Source: Coriobacteriaceae bacterium
GTDB lineage: Bacteria; Actinomycetota; Coriobacteriia; Coriobacteriales; Coriobacteriaceae
Direction of reading: 5' to 3'
NCBI GenBank assembly: GCA_902364645.1
Contig: CABJEP010000002.1
Location: 1-64,000, forward strand
DNA length: 64,000 bases
In this document: piece by piece, positions 46,505 to 54,951 of the stretch
Numbering within the stretch: the first letter of the stretch is position 1
Layout of the letters: the number at the start of each line of letters is the position of its first letter
The notes under the pieces: generated by a model
Seen by the model: the letters and a program-made list of their open reading frames with translations, nothing else
The model's database searches: none
Told to the model about the DNA's origin: nothing
Program-made: the position numbers and the translations under genes

Positions 46505-46711
46505 ATGTCGGTATTCTCTAACGCTCAAAAGCTTCTGCTGCTTGCCGTACTTACCGCTCTTATGGCTGGTGCCCTGATGTACGAAGTGTTGCATCCCACA
46601 CTGTTTCCGCTGCTCAAGCAGGGCATTTTGCAGCTGCTCTACCACATTCCGGTCTTTACCCAGCCGGGCAACGTGATCTATCTGGAGTCGGCGACATCGC
46701 TGGCACTGTAG
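46505..46711 (+). CDS. Small membrane protein
   Basis: A 68-aa protein with one hydrophobic helix (about 8-26) and a mildly hydrophobic C-terminal half. AGAAAGGAAC sets start 46505. No family recognised; the frame opens earlier. It lies between the membrane protein and the ClpX-like gene. Confidence 0.6.
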   Translation: MSVFSNAQKLLLLAVLTALMAGALMYEVLHPTLFPLLKQGILQLLYHIPVFTQPGNVIYLESATSLAL

Positions 46712-46771
46712 TGGTTTAAGGGCTCGGCCCACATCGAAGGAAAGAAAACCAATATGGAAAGGAAGGCGCCC

Positions 46772-48541
46772 ATGACTCAGAAGCAGTATCGAAACATCGA
46801 TCGCTACCAGGACTTGCTCAATCGAATTGCGCCTACGCGTCTGGTGGAGCAGACGCGTCAGAGTGTTATTGGCCACGAAGGAAGCTTGGAGGCCTTTGTG
46901 ACGGCGCTGAGCTTTGAGGTCAACCGCTGCGTGATGTTGGCACGCGGCGCCGACCCGCGCGACGTTCTTTCGCCCGCTGCCATTTTGGTGATGGGTTCTA
47001 CCGGTACGGGAAAGACCCACACCATCAAAGCCGTGGCGGATGCCGCGGGGCTCAAGCTGTTCGTGTTCGATGTCTCCACCATGACGGGCGAGGGCTGGCG
47101 CGGTGCCAGCATGAGCAACTGCCTGTCGCAGGTCGCGGACTATCAGGCTGCCAATCCCGGCGAAATTTGCTTGGTGCTCTTTGACGAGTTTGACAAGGCG
47201 GTTCGTGCCGAGTCCGATGGGGGCGAAGTTGCATCGAGCTTTAGTCCATCGCAGTCGTTCCTTAAGCTCTTGGAAGGCGGGGAGATGCCGTTTGAATGTG
47301 ATACCTCCAAGAGTGCGGCTATTAAGACGCTCAACCTCGATCAGGTTGTTTGCATTTTGGGCGGCGCCTTTATGGGCTTGGATGCTCTGGTGCGCAAGCG
47401 CCTGAGTGACAAGTCTGGCACCACGGTCGGCTTCGGATCCTCGTATGCCGCCGTGCGCACCGCCGCAAAATAGGCAAACGAGCTGCGAGACAGTGCGACC
47501 ATCGAGGATGTTGAGACTTGGGGTATTATGTCCGAGCTGTGCGGGCGCATTGGCTCGGTGATTAACTTTAACGTCTTGAGCGTGGACGATCTGGTCCAGA
47601 TTGCGTATGAACAGTACCTGCCCAAGTACAACAACATGATGGGAAATGGCGCCAAGATGGAGCTGATGGCAGATGCTGCTCGCCTTGCGGCGAAGCGCGC
47701 GGTTAAGGAAGGTGCCGGCGCGCGCGGCATGCTCCGTCAGCTGCGTCCCCTTATGATGTACGCCTGGAGGGACATGCGGGAAGATACCTATATTTCCCGT
47801 GCGACCTTGGTCGTGAGCGACGGGGAACTTGCGGTTGCGTACGAGCGCTCTCATGAGCCGCGGGGCTTTTTGCAGGAAGAGATGGGGGAGAATTCGCCCT
47901 TTCTGAACGGGAGGGAGATTGAAGCCCTGACGCTGGTGAACAACTGGATGGAGCATGAGGACGAGGATGAGCATAAGCCGTATCAGCCTGAGTTTGCTTG
48001 GCTGGCGGATTTGGTGGACGGCTCGGCGCTCGACAAGATCGTGCAGGGCGGCAAGGCATTCGATCTTGCTGGGGTGTTGTTGCGCGGCGTTCCGTTTGAT
48101 GGGCCGGAGCGCATTGCCGCCCACGAGCTGCTTAAGGCGTGCGCCTGCTACAACGACGTGCTCTATGCCGACAAGGAACAGTATCGCAACCTTGCTCAGG
48201 TGCTTACGCTCACCAAATTGGTGTACAAAAAATCGCCCGATTGCTTGCTGAGCCCGCTCGATGTGGTTATGAACGGCACGACTACGGGCAACGGTTTTCA
48301 GGGTCTTGGCGAGTGGGTCGATGCCATGAGCAGGTCCGAAAAGCCTTCGTTGGAAAAGTGGCAGTACCTGGCGGCCGGGGAGGCCCTGCGGATTTACGAC
48401 CACTTTAGCAAGCGTCCCGACCAGGTAAAGGAGCTTGCCGCCGATGTGTCCCTGATGCGTGTCGCCCTCGCGGTGATCGACGCTGAGGAGCGCGAGGCGT
48501 TGGAATGCGATCTTGAGAAGCTGCTCGCTTCGTGCGAGTAG
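46772..48541 (+). pseudogene. ClpX/HslU-like AAA+ ATPase interrupted by one in-frame amber codon
   Basis: One continuous frame of 590 codons except TAG at 47471-47473 (after codon 233). N-terminal part: VIGHEGSLEAF, Walker A MGSTGTGKTHT, Walker B LVLFDEFDKAVR, and LGGAFMGLDALVRKR, as in ClpX. After the stop the same frame resumes with ELCGRIGSVINFNVLS and the ARGMLRQLRP sensor-2 region, then an unusual helical C-terminal extension of about 200 aa. Start 46772 follows GGAAGG. It has no other damage, so it is a recent nonsense mutation or suppressed amber. A ClpP-like gene at 27867 may be a partner. Confidence 0.85.
47528..48541 (+). CDS. C-terminal half of the ClpX-like ATPase, possible separate product
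   Basis: The open frame after the amber codon, 337 aa. ATG 47528 is preceded by TTGGGGT, a possible but unproven ribosome site. It holds the end of the AAA domain (sensor 2) and the helical extension, but no Walker motifs, so by itself it is not an ATPase. If the amber codon is suppressed, this is merely part of the full protein. Confidence 0.5.
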   Translation: MSELCGRIGSVINFNVLSVDDLVQIAYEQYLPKYNNMMGNGAKMELMADAARLAAKRAVKEGAGARGMLRQLRPLMMYAWRDMREDTYISRATLVVSDGELAVAYERSHEPRGFLQEEMGENSPFLNGREIEALTLVNNWMEHEDEDEHKPYQPEFAWLADLVDGSALDKIVQGGKAFDLAGVLLRGVPFDGPERIAAHELLKACACYNDVLYADKEQYRNLAQVLTLTKLVYKKSPDCLLSPLDVVMNGTTTGNGFQGLGEWVDAMSRSEKPSLEKWQYLAAGEALRIYDHFSKRPDQVKELAADVSLMRVALAVIDAEEREALECDLEKLLASCE

Positions 48542-48670
48542 TCGCCGACTGCTTCTCTTTCCTTTCTTTTCTCAAGCGGCATAGATGCCATCGCTCAGCC
48601 GCCCTGCGTGAGTTTTTGTCCGCACGGGATGGTATTCAACACATGCAACAACTAAATCGGAGGTTTGACC

Positions 48671-51600
48671 ATGGCTACGTGGGAGCTGAACTGTCAATCG
48701 AATCCGTCGTCTGCGGGCGACAAGGAGCTTTCTCCCTATCTTGCGCGCCAAAAGGCGATGCGCGAGTTTTTTGAGCGTGCGCTGTTTGTCCCCAAGGATC
48801 AGGACAACAACGGCCTGTACTTTTTGGGCGCCACAACGGGCTCGGGTAAAAACTACACGGCCGAGCAGGTCACGGCAGACCTGATTGCCGGCGGCTGGGA
48901 TGAGTCGGGCTGTTTTAATAAATGTCCCGGTCGCCGTACTCTGGTGTTTGTGGTTCCGGGTAAGGACAACCGCGACAACTATGTTGCAAACGTGCGCGAA
49001 TTGTTGGTTGAGCAGGGCATGAGTGACGATGATGCGGAGCGCATGGTGTTCGATCTTCCGCGAGCGGGCGAGAACATCAAAAACTGGATTGACGCCACGT
49101 TTGACAAGGGCAGCGTAAGGCCGCGCGATATTCCATGCCCCTTTGGAGCAAAGGACGAGGCCGTTCTTCGCGATATTGCGCACGCGTGGCGCGGTGTGAT
49201 GGAGGTCGCCGATGACCTTTTGGGCCTTTTGGACAAGAAGGAGCGTCTGGGAAGCGTTGTCGACCGCCTGACTCCAGGGCTGTGGGATAAGCTGGCGTTG
49301 GCAGACGCGAGCTTGCGTCGAGCGGTGAGCCGTGGACGCCAGAGCATCACGCGTGGCATTGAGGAGATTCCCCGGATTTGGCCCTCGGCATTGCTTAACG
49401 ATAAGCGCGCGCCGCATGTAATTGCATGCACGCCGCAAAAGCTCGTCAATAGAATCGATACGGTGACAGAAGCGGGCGTTGTGTTCTTTAACGCAGCGGC
49501 TGCCGACGAATGCCTGTTTATCTTTGACGAGATCGACCATGCGAAGGCCGATATGCTGTCGATGCTGGCGGCGGGACATATGAAATTTCAGCCCGACGAG
49601 ATGCTGCGTATTCTTGACCGTCATTTTAATGGCGGCGTGGTTGATCCTCTGCTGCTGGGAAATCGGGACCAGTGGATGGCGGTCTATACGCATGCCTCGA
49701 CCTCGGGCGAGCACGAGGGGTCAAACGCGGCAACGGGCAAGGTTTCGCGCGCAAGTGTGGAGACGGCTGCCGAAGAGATCGCCAAGGGTGCCAAGCGTAT
49801 TCAAAAGATGATCGCTGCGTGTATTCAGGATATGGAGCTGCAGCAGCCTTTTGCCCTGTCTGACAAGGCGAAAGACGAGCAGCTTGCCGGTCGTCATCTG
49901 TTTGGCAGCGACGATATTTCGGTGGGCGATGGCCTGTCGAATCCCTTGCGCTATGAGCTCGATACTCGCCGCAACCGCAACATGATTACGTCTTGTGGGA
50001 CGGACGAGCAGCAGACCGTCAATAAGGCGGTGCGCCGTGCGCGCGGCCTTGTCAGGATGGTGGTGGGCCATCTTGCCCGCTGTGCCACGCTTATGGACAA
50101 GCTGTACTACGGCAGCATTTCGTACAAGGACGATCTTTCGCGCAAGAATATCATCGATGCCCTGGGCATTAGGAACGACCAGACCAACGAGAAATACTTC
50201 TGGAATTCGTTGATGCTGGCGCTGTTCTTTAAGGACCGCAAGAACGATGAAATCGATGCCGTTGACGACTCGATGTATGCGCGTGGTGTTGACTACCTGG
50301 TGATGGAAACCACCATCGACCATATGTTTACCACGTACCTGACTAATCACGGCATTGAGCGCATGCCCGAGGCGTATCTGGCATCCATTGCCGCCAAGGC
50401 TCCCTGTGTGTGCATGAGCGCCACCTGGAATGCACCGACTATTAAGAACTTTGACCTGGATTACCTGGACGAAGTGCATGGCGTGGTTCGTAAAGATGCC
50501 TGGATTGGCGAGCTCAACCAGGAGATCGTGCGGCAGACCAGGCTGTTCAACAAGCAGGCGGCAACGATGTACGCCGTCGACGTCGTTTGGGTTGACGAGT
50601 CCAAGAAGCTTGCCGGCATGGCGGCCGTGGCCGGCGGCGCCTATGGCGGCGGTATCGTGTCGCCCGACGAGGTGTACGAGCATGTGATGGGATTCTTTGA
50701 CCAGATTGGCGTGAGCGAAGGGCTTGCGGCGTGCCTGCGCCGAAAGATTGCCGACAGGGTGACCACGAGCGATGCCGAAAGCATCGAGTTTGAACTAAAG
50801 CGTCTGAGCAAGACGCTCGTTGCCGTGAGCGCCTGGGCGCGTGGCGTGGCGCGCAGTGAGCAGCAGGCGGGAGCCATCTTTACGACACGACACATGGGAA
50901 ACCATGGCGACTTTAATAGTTTGGCGCTGGATCTTGCCCGCGAAATCGTTGCCGAACTGGTGATTAGGAACGTTAAGCACCCCGAGGCGTCGTACGAGAA
51001 GTCGCTCGAGGAAGCCAAGGATATGGTGCTGTGCTTTAACGCCTCCGGCTGGGAGGAGGGCTGGCGTGACGCTCAGGGGCGTCTGAAGGACGGCAAGCCG
51101 ACCCTGATGTTTATCAATCTTGCTGCTGGCGGCTTTTCCAAAAACCTCAAATACGAGGTGCCGGAGAGCCTGCGCGACACGGTGCGCCAGGTGGACTGCG
51201 GCTTCGATAACGCTGAGCGACATCCCAAGATGGATCTCGATTTTTTGTACATGGAGTCGCCCACGAGCCGCTTGACCTGGGGAGTCGATATTAGTTCAAA
51301 GAAGTTTGACCAGCAGGCGCTGCTTGGCGTGGTCGAACAGGAGGAGCTCGTGACGCGCGGTGAGATCCCGTTTATTCAGAAGCGCCATCGCGTGCGCACG
51401 GTACTGGCGGGCGTTGGCGGAAAACTGCCGGTGCGCGACACCCTCTCTTATCAGGTCGAAGGAGCCCGCATTGTGGCGCAGGCCGTGGGTCGCTTGATGC
51501 GCACGAGCGTAAAGATGCCGCACGTACGGGTGATGCTCGATCGCGAAATCGCCGGCGATTGCGATTTTTCGTTCCTGCACGATTTGCCGATGGGCTACGA

Positions 51601-52603
51601 GCTGGAGCAGGTGGTTGGTGCCTGCGCGGCCGTCAACAACCACATGGCGGACAAGAAGCAACACGCTGCTAGCAAGCAACAGAACCTTGCTGCCTTTAGG
51701 AACAATCTGGCGAAGGAGAAGCACGAGAGGCTGGCGTGGAGGGTTACCTCGCTCGATGCGCGCGAGGAAGATCTGGCCGCCTTTGACGACGAGCGCGACT
51801 TTTATCTGCATCATTTTTGCCTGCCGTGGGAGGACCTTGCGAGCTATCCTGCGCGCAAAAGCACTGCGCAGCACATGCCGTTCCCCGCGAGTGGCTATGC
51901 GTATGCGCAGGGCGGAGCGTGTAAGGTGCCGCATTTTGAGTTTCCCAGCTATGAGGGTGAACCTGTTGAGCAGATTGCTGCCCGCCTGGAGGAGTGCTGC
52001 CGCTACGACGAGGGGTTAAAGGGCGCGACGGTTCGCCAGGTAAGCCAGACGGCGGCCCGCGTGCCCGAGTTGCTGTCGATTCGGGAGGTGCGCGAGCGTT
52101 GGTCGCGCGACGGGGTGCCCGCGATGCTGCAACCGGCGGCGACGGCGCACATGACGCCCTATATGTTCCAGGCGGTGTATCTGGGAGAACTGGGAGAGTC
52201 TGCCGGTAGGGCCATCTTCGAGGCGTATTACGATGGCCGGTATTTGCTTGCGCGTGGTGACGCTGCCCATGCCGAGACGGGCGGCGATTTTGAGGTGCTC
52301 GATGCCGCTGGCAACAAGACTGGGGTGTGGATCGATTTTAAGCACTATCGCATCGGCGCCTACGAGGCCTACAGGCGCTCCGGCGGCGAGACTACGGATG
52401 CTGAGCGCTTTAAGGCAAAGGCCCAAAAAGTTGGGGCGAAGCGCCTGTTGATCGTCAATGTTTTGGCCGATGAAGCGGCGCTGGAGCTACGTCAAAAGCC
52501 AATCGATGGCGAGGGGATGGTGTTCTCCTTCCCCTATATGGCAGCTGATGGAGCAATCAGCCTGGAGATGATGGAGGCGATTCATCGTGCAATCGAAGCA
52601 TAA
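48671..52603 (+). CDS. SF2 helicase with C-terminal PD-(D/E)XK-like nuclease (DdmD-like architecture)
   Basis: A 1310-aa protein. Walker A is GATTGSGKN (53-61), with Asn in place of the usual Thr/Ser after the Lys; Walker B is FIFDEIDHAKAD (DEID); motif III is MSATW; motif VI is QAVGRLMRT. Near residues 1205-1225 FEVLDAAGNKTGVWIDFKHY looks like the acid/D-x-K of a PD-(D/E)XK nuclease. Helicase plus C-terminal nuclease next to a PIWI-like gene is the layout of V. cholerae DdmD. Start ATG 48671 follows CGGAGG; the end overlaps the next gene by 17 nt. Homology to DdmD itself is inferred, not shown. Confidence 0.75.
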   Translation: MATWELNCQSNPSSAGDKELSPYLARQKAMREFFERALFVPKDQDNNGLYFLGATTGSGKNYTAEQVTADLIAGGWDESGCFNKCPGRRTLVFVVPGKDNRDNYVANVRELLVEQGMSDDDAERMVFDLPRAGENIKNWIDATFDKGSVRPRDIPCPFGAKDEAVLRDIAHAWRGVMEVADDLLGLLDKKERLGSVVDRLTPGLWDKLALADASLRRAVSRGRQSITRGIEEIPRIWPSALLNDKRAPHVIACTPQKLVNRIDTVTEAGVVFFNAAAADECLFIFDEIDHAKADMLSMLAAGHMKFQPDEMLRILDRHFNGGVVDPLLLGNRDQWMAVYTHASTSGEHEGSNAATGKVSRASVETAAEEIAKGAKRIQKMIAACIQDMELQQPFALSDKAKDEQLAGRHLFGSDDISVGDGLSNPLRYELDTRRNRNMITSCGTDEQQTVNKAVRRARGLVRMVVGHLARCATLMDKLYYGSISYKDDLSRKNIIDALGIRNDQTNEKYFWNSLMLALFFKDRKNDEIDAVDDSMYARGVDYLVMETTIDHMFTTYLTNHGIERMPEAYLASIAAKAPCVCMSATWNAPTIKNFDLDYLDEVHGVVRKDAWIGELNQEIVRQTRLFNKQAATMYAVDVVWVDESKKLAGMAAVAGGAYGGGIVSPDEVYEHVMGFFDQIGVSEGLAACLRRKIADRVTTSDAESIEFELKRLSKTLVAVSAWARGVARSEQQAGAIFTTRHMGNHGDFNSLALDLAREIVAELVIRNVKHPEASYEKSLEEAKDMVLCFNASGWEEGWRDAQGRLKDGKPTLMFINLAAGGFSKNLKYEVPESLRDTVRQVDCGFDNAERHPKMDLDFLYMESPTSRLTWGVDISSKKFDQQALLGVVEQEELVTRGEIPFIQKRHRVRTVLAGVGGKLPVRDTLSYQVEGARIVAQAVGRLMRTSVKMPHVRVMLDREIAGDCDFSFLHDLPMGYELEQVVGACAAVNNHMADKKQHAASKQQNLAAFRNNLAKEKHERLAWRVTSLDAREEDLAAFDDERDFYLHHFCLPWEDLASYPARKSTAQHMPFPASGYAYAQGGACKVPHFEFPSYEGEPVEQIAARLEECCRYDEGLKGATVRQVSQTAARVPELLSIREVRERWSRDGVPAMLQPAATAHMTPYMFQAVYLGELGESAGRAIFEAYYDGRYLLARGDAAHAETGGDFEVLDAAGNKTGVWIDFKHYRIGAYEAYRRSGGETTDAERFKAKAQKVGAKRLLIVNVLADEAALELRQKPIDGEGMVFSFPYMAADGAISLEMMEAIHRAIEA

Positions 52604-54482
52604 CCAGTCGTGTGGCTTGGGAGACATTGCCGTATCTGAGTTTAAGCTGCAGCTCGACGCCGCTGCTGCCGAGGAGCGCTACTCGGTCTTTTGGTGCAAC
52701 GTAGGCGATGCTGGTAAGCATGCCGTGGCGAACTTTATGGCCGATGTGTGCCAGACGGGCAAGGTCGTCGCGCTCACGCAGCTTGCGGACAACCGCGTCT
52801 TTCTGATGGTCAAAGCGGGCGTGCAGACGGGCGACCTTAATGCCTCGCTTTATCAGGAGCAGTTGGTTCCGATTAAAACTCATTGGGACGAGCTGGACGA
52901 TTGCGTTGCACTCCGTTTGCTGTTCAACTCCTGCTCTCAGTTTGAGGGGATTGAGGACGAAGTTCCCAATGACACCGGGCACCTGTATGTCATTAGCGCC
53001 AAGGGTGCCCGCCGCGATGCTGTCGAAAGCGATGGAAGGGGACCTGCCAAGATCGAAACGGTTGAAATCGTTATCGATGAAGACTGCACCTTTGATCTTA
53101 AGATTCGGACGTTCACCAAGCGCCGTGTGCTTATTGGCAGGGCACAAGGTGACGAGAAAGAGCTCGAAAAGATTAAGAGCCAAGTGGGCTACAGGCTATC
53201 GCCCGTGGCGACGATGGTGCTTGCCCACGAACAAAAAGACGAGTACATCCTGCGCCGAGCCAAGGGCGACAAGCCGTCCAAGCGCCGTGATCTGACGTTC
53301 TCGGCCCAGGCGGACAAGGTCGCCTATACCAAGAAGGGCATCCTGTATCGAGAGCTGCAGATTCTCGAACGCCGTTACAGCGAATTTGCCCGGGTGACGC
53401 TCATGGAATACCCGCGTAAGAGTTTCTACGAGGTGCTCAAGGGCGATGAGTACATGCGCGTGGTTGCGGAGCGCATGGCGGGGCAGCGAATCGTGGTGTC
53501 GTTTGCGCGTAATGGGCTTGCCGAAGTGGCGCGCCGGCTGGCCGATCGACTTAGCGATTCCTCGTGGGGCGTTCGCGCATCGTATGGCGGAAGGACCGTG
53601 GAATCGCGGGCGCTGAACCTTGTCGTTGTGCCCAATGAGGTTGCTGAGGACGACGGCTATGCCTTACATGTTGGCGTGGTGGAACAGCACGTGACGCCGG
53701 ATGTGTGCGAGCCACTGTTTAAGGTGGCGCCAAAGCAAAAGGACCGCAATGTGCAAGAGGCGATCCTGGGGGCCATGCTCAAAGAGCTGCTGGTTAAGCA
53801 AGATGTTGCCGACGGACGGGTGAGGGCGTTTGACCTTGGCTCTTTTGGCGTTGAGTCGGTGACGGCCTGCGGCGTGGTCAATGTCCCGCGCAAGGAGAAG
53901 GATAAAGTTGAGCTGGATGAGCGCCTTGCGATGTTGACGATCGGTGTGGATGGGGCCATGGACTACGCCTCACATCCGATCGAGGACGGTCCCGTGGATG
54001 AGATGGAGCTCGAGCTGCTGACGGCCGAAGGCAAACTCGACAAGGATGCCTATATCTTTGACGTGCAGGCGAGCGAGCGGTCTATGCTCGCACGCGTGCG
54101 GGATACGGGCTTAACGACCTTCTCCAACAACTTTGTGACCTTGGTGCGCGATTATCAGCTTACGGGTAAGGCGGGTCGTAAGAAGGAGTTTTTCGAGAGC
54201 TTCAACTCGTCCTATTACGGCATTGGAACGTTCGAACGCGCAGGGACGACCTGCTACTTTGTCGGCGTCAACAACGGCACCAAAGAGGATGTGGCAACGG
54301 CGATCCATGTGCGCTCGATTGAGATGCTCGACGGCGAAGATCTGTCCGAGTTGCTGGTTCAGCTGGTCAATGTGGGGCTTTCGCGCTACGGAGCTCCCTC
54401 CAGGTGGCCGATTCCGGTCAAGTATCTCAACGAGTGCGCTGCGCGTGAGGGCGCGGTGGGGGATGGCGGTGGCGGCAAGTGA
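52587..54482 (+). CDS. Putative PIWI/Argonaute-like partner (DdmE-like, tentative)
   Basis: A 631-aa protein starting with GTG inside the helicase gene (17-nt overlap, GAGGCG ahead). The order of features recalls long prokaryotic Argonautes: an N-terminal half of beta-rich character, a region of 290-390 like a MID domain (RIVVSFARNGLAE, VVEQHVTPDV), a strand LTIGVDGAMDYA, and a C-terminus LLVQLVNVGLSRYGA...PIPVKYLNE (about 588-618) resembling the PIWI end. The catalytic DEDX is not seen, as in inactive DdmE. It could be another accessory fold. A structure prediction is decisive. Confidence 0.6.
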   Translation: MQSKHNQSCGLGDIAVSEFKLQLDAAAAEERYSVFWCNVGDAGKHAVANFMADVCQTGKVVALTQLADNRVFLMVKAGVQTGDLNASLYQEQLVPIKTHWDELDDCVALRLLFNSCSQFEGIEDEVPNDTGHLYVISAKGARRDAVESDGRGPAKIETVEIVIDEDCTFDLKIRTFTKRRVLIGRAQGDEKELEKIKSQVGYRLSPVATMVLAHEQKDEYILRRAKGDKPSKRRDLTFSAQADKVAYTKKGILYRELQILERRYSEFARVTLMEYPRKSFYEVLKGDEYMRVVAERMAGQRIVVSFARNGLAEVARRLADRLSDSSWGVRASYGGRTVESRALNLVVVPNEVAEDDGYALHVGVVEQHVTPDVCEPLFKVAPKQKDRNVQEAILGAMLKELLVKQDVADGRVRAFDLGSFGVESVTACGVVNVPRKEKDKVELDERLAMLTIGVDGAMDYASHPIEDGPVDEMELELLTAEGKLDKDAYIFDVQASERSMLARVRDTGLTTFSNNFVTLVRDYQLTGKAGRKKEFFESFNSSYYGIGTFERAGTTCYFVGVNNGTKEDVATAIHVRSIEMLDGEDLSELLVQLVNVGLSRYGAPSRWPIPVKYLNECAAREGAVGDGGGGK

Positions 54483-54527
54483 TGGTGTTGCGCAATTATC
54501 GCTCCTAGAACTTTTTGAAATTATGCT

Positions 54528-54556
54528 TGCATTGTAAAAGGGGAGAACATATACTG
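54528..54556 (+). promoter_or_regulatory. Promoter ahead of the small acidic gene
   Basis: TTGCAT (54528-54533) and TATACT (54551-54556) with an exact 17-nt spacer. The transcript would start near 54563 and carry a small hairpin GGTCTC-AAAAA-GAGACC at 54579-54595 in its leader. Confidence 0.7.
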
Positions 54557-54635
54557 CAGCCATAGCACATCAGATGGGGTCTCAAAAAGAGACCAAGCAA
54601 ACGAGTTTTCAGTTTATGTTGAGAGGTATTTGAGC

Positions 54636-54830
54636 ATGACCAGCAGAATTTTCCCCCTTTACAACGACAATACCGACCATATCGATTTCAATACCATCTG
54701 CGGTTACAGTATTTGTTCTAAGGCTGAGAACTACATGTTCGCTCAAGATGATTTAGAGCTTAGCTCCGAAGATTATGAGTACCTGAATGATATTGAGCGC
54801 GAGCGAGAGTATGAGCTCGGCATCCGCTGA
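54636..54830 (+). CDS. Small acidic protein of unknown function
   Basis: A 64-aa, Asp/Glu/Tyr-rich protein (YEYLNDIEREREYELG), no membrane segment. ATG 54636 is chosen with GAGAGG nine bases ahead; a TTG six bases upstream is in frame. It has its own promoter, and codons are more A+T-rich than those of neighbours. A DNA-mimic or antitoxin-type role is possible from its acidity but unproven. Confidence 0.6.
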   Translation: MTSRIFPLYNDNTDHIDFNTICGYSICSKAENYMFAQDDLELSSEDYEYLNDIEREREYELGIR

Positions 54831-54951
54831 TGGATGTGGGCTTGTCTCCAACTCCTCCGATTTAATTACCCCGTTATCACCTCTTTTTAGCGGGGCACGT
54901 TAGATCGACTATGCGTGTCAGACATCAGCTCATCGTGGGAAGGAATCGGCA

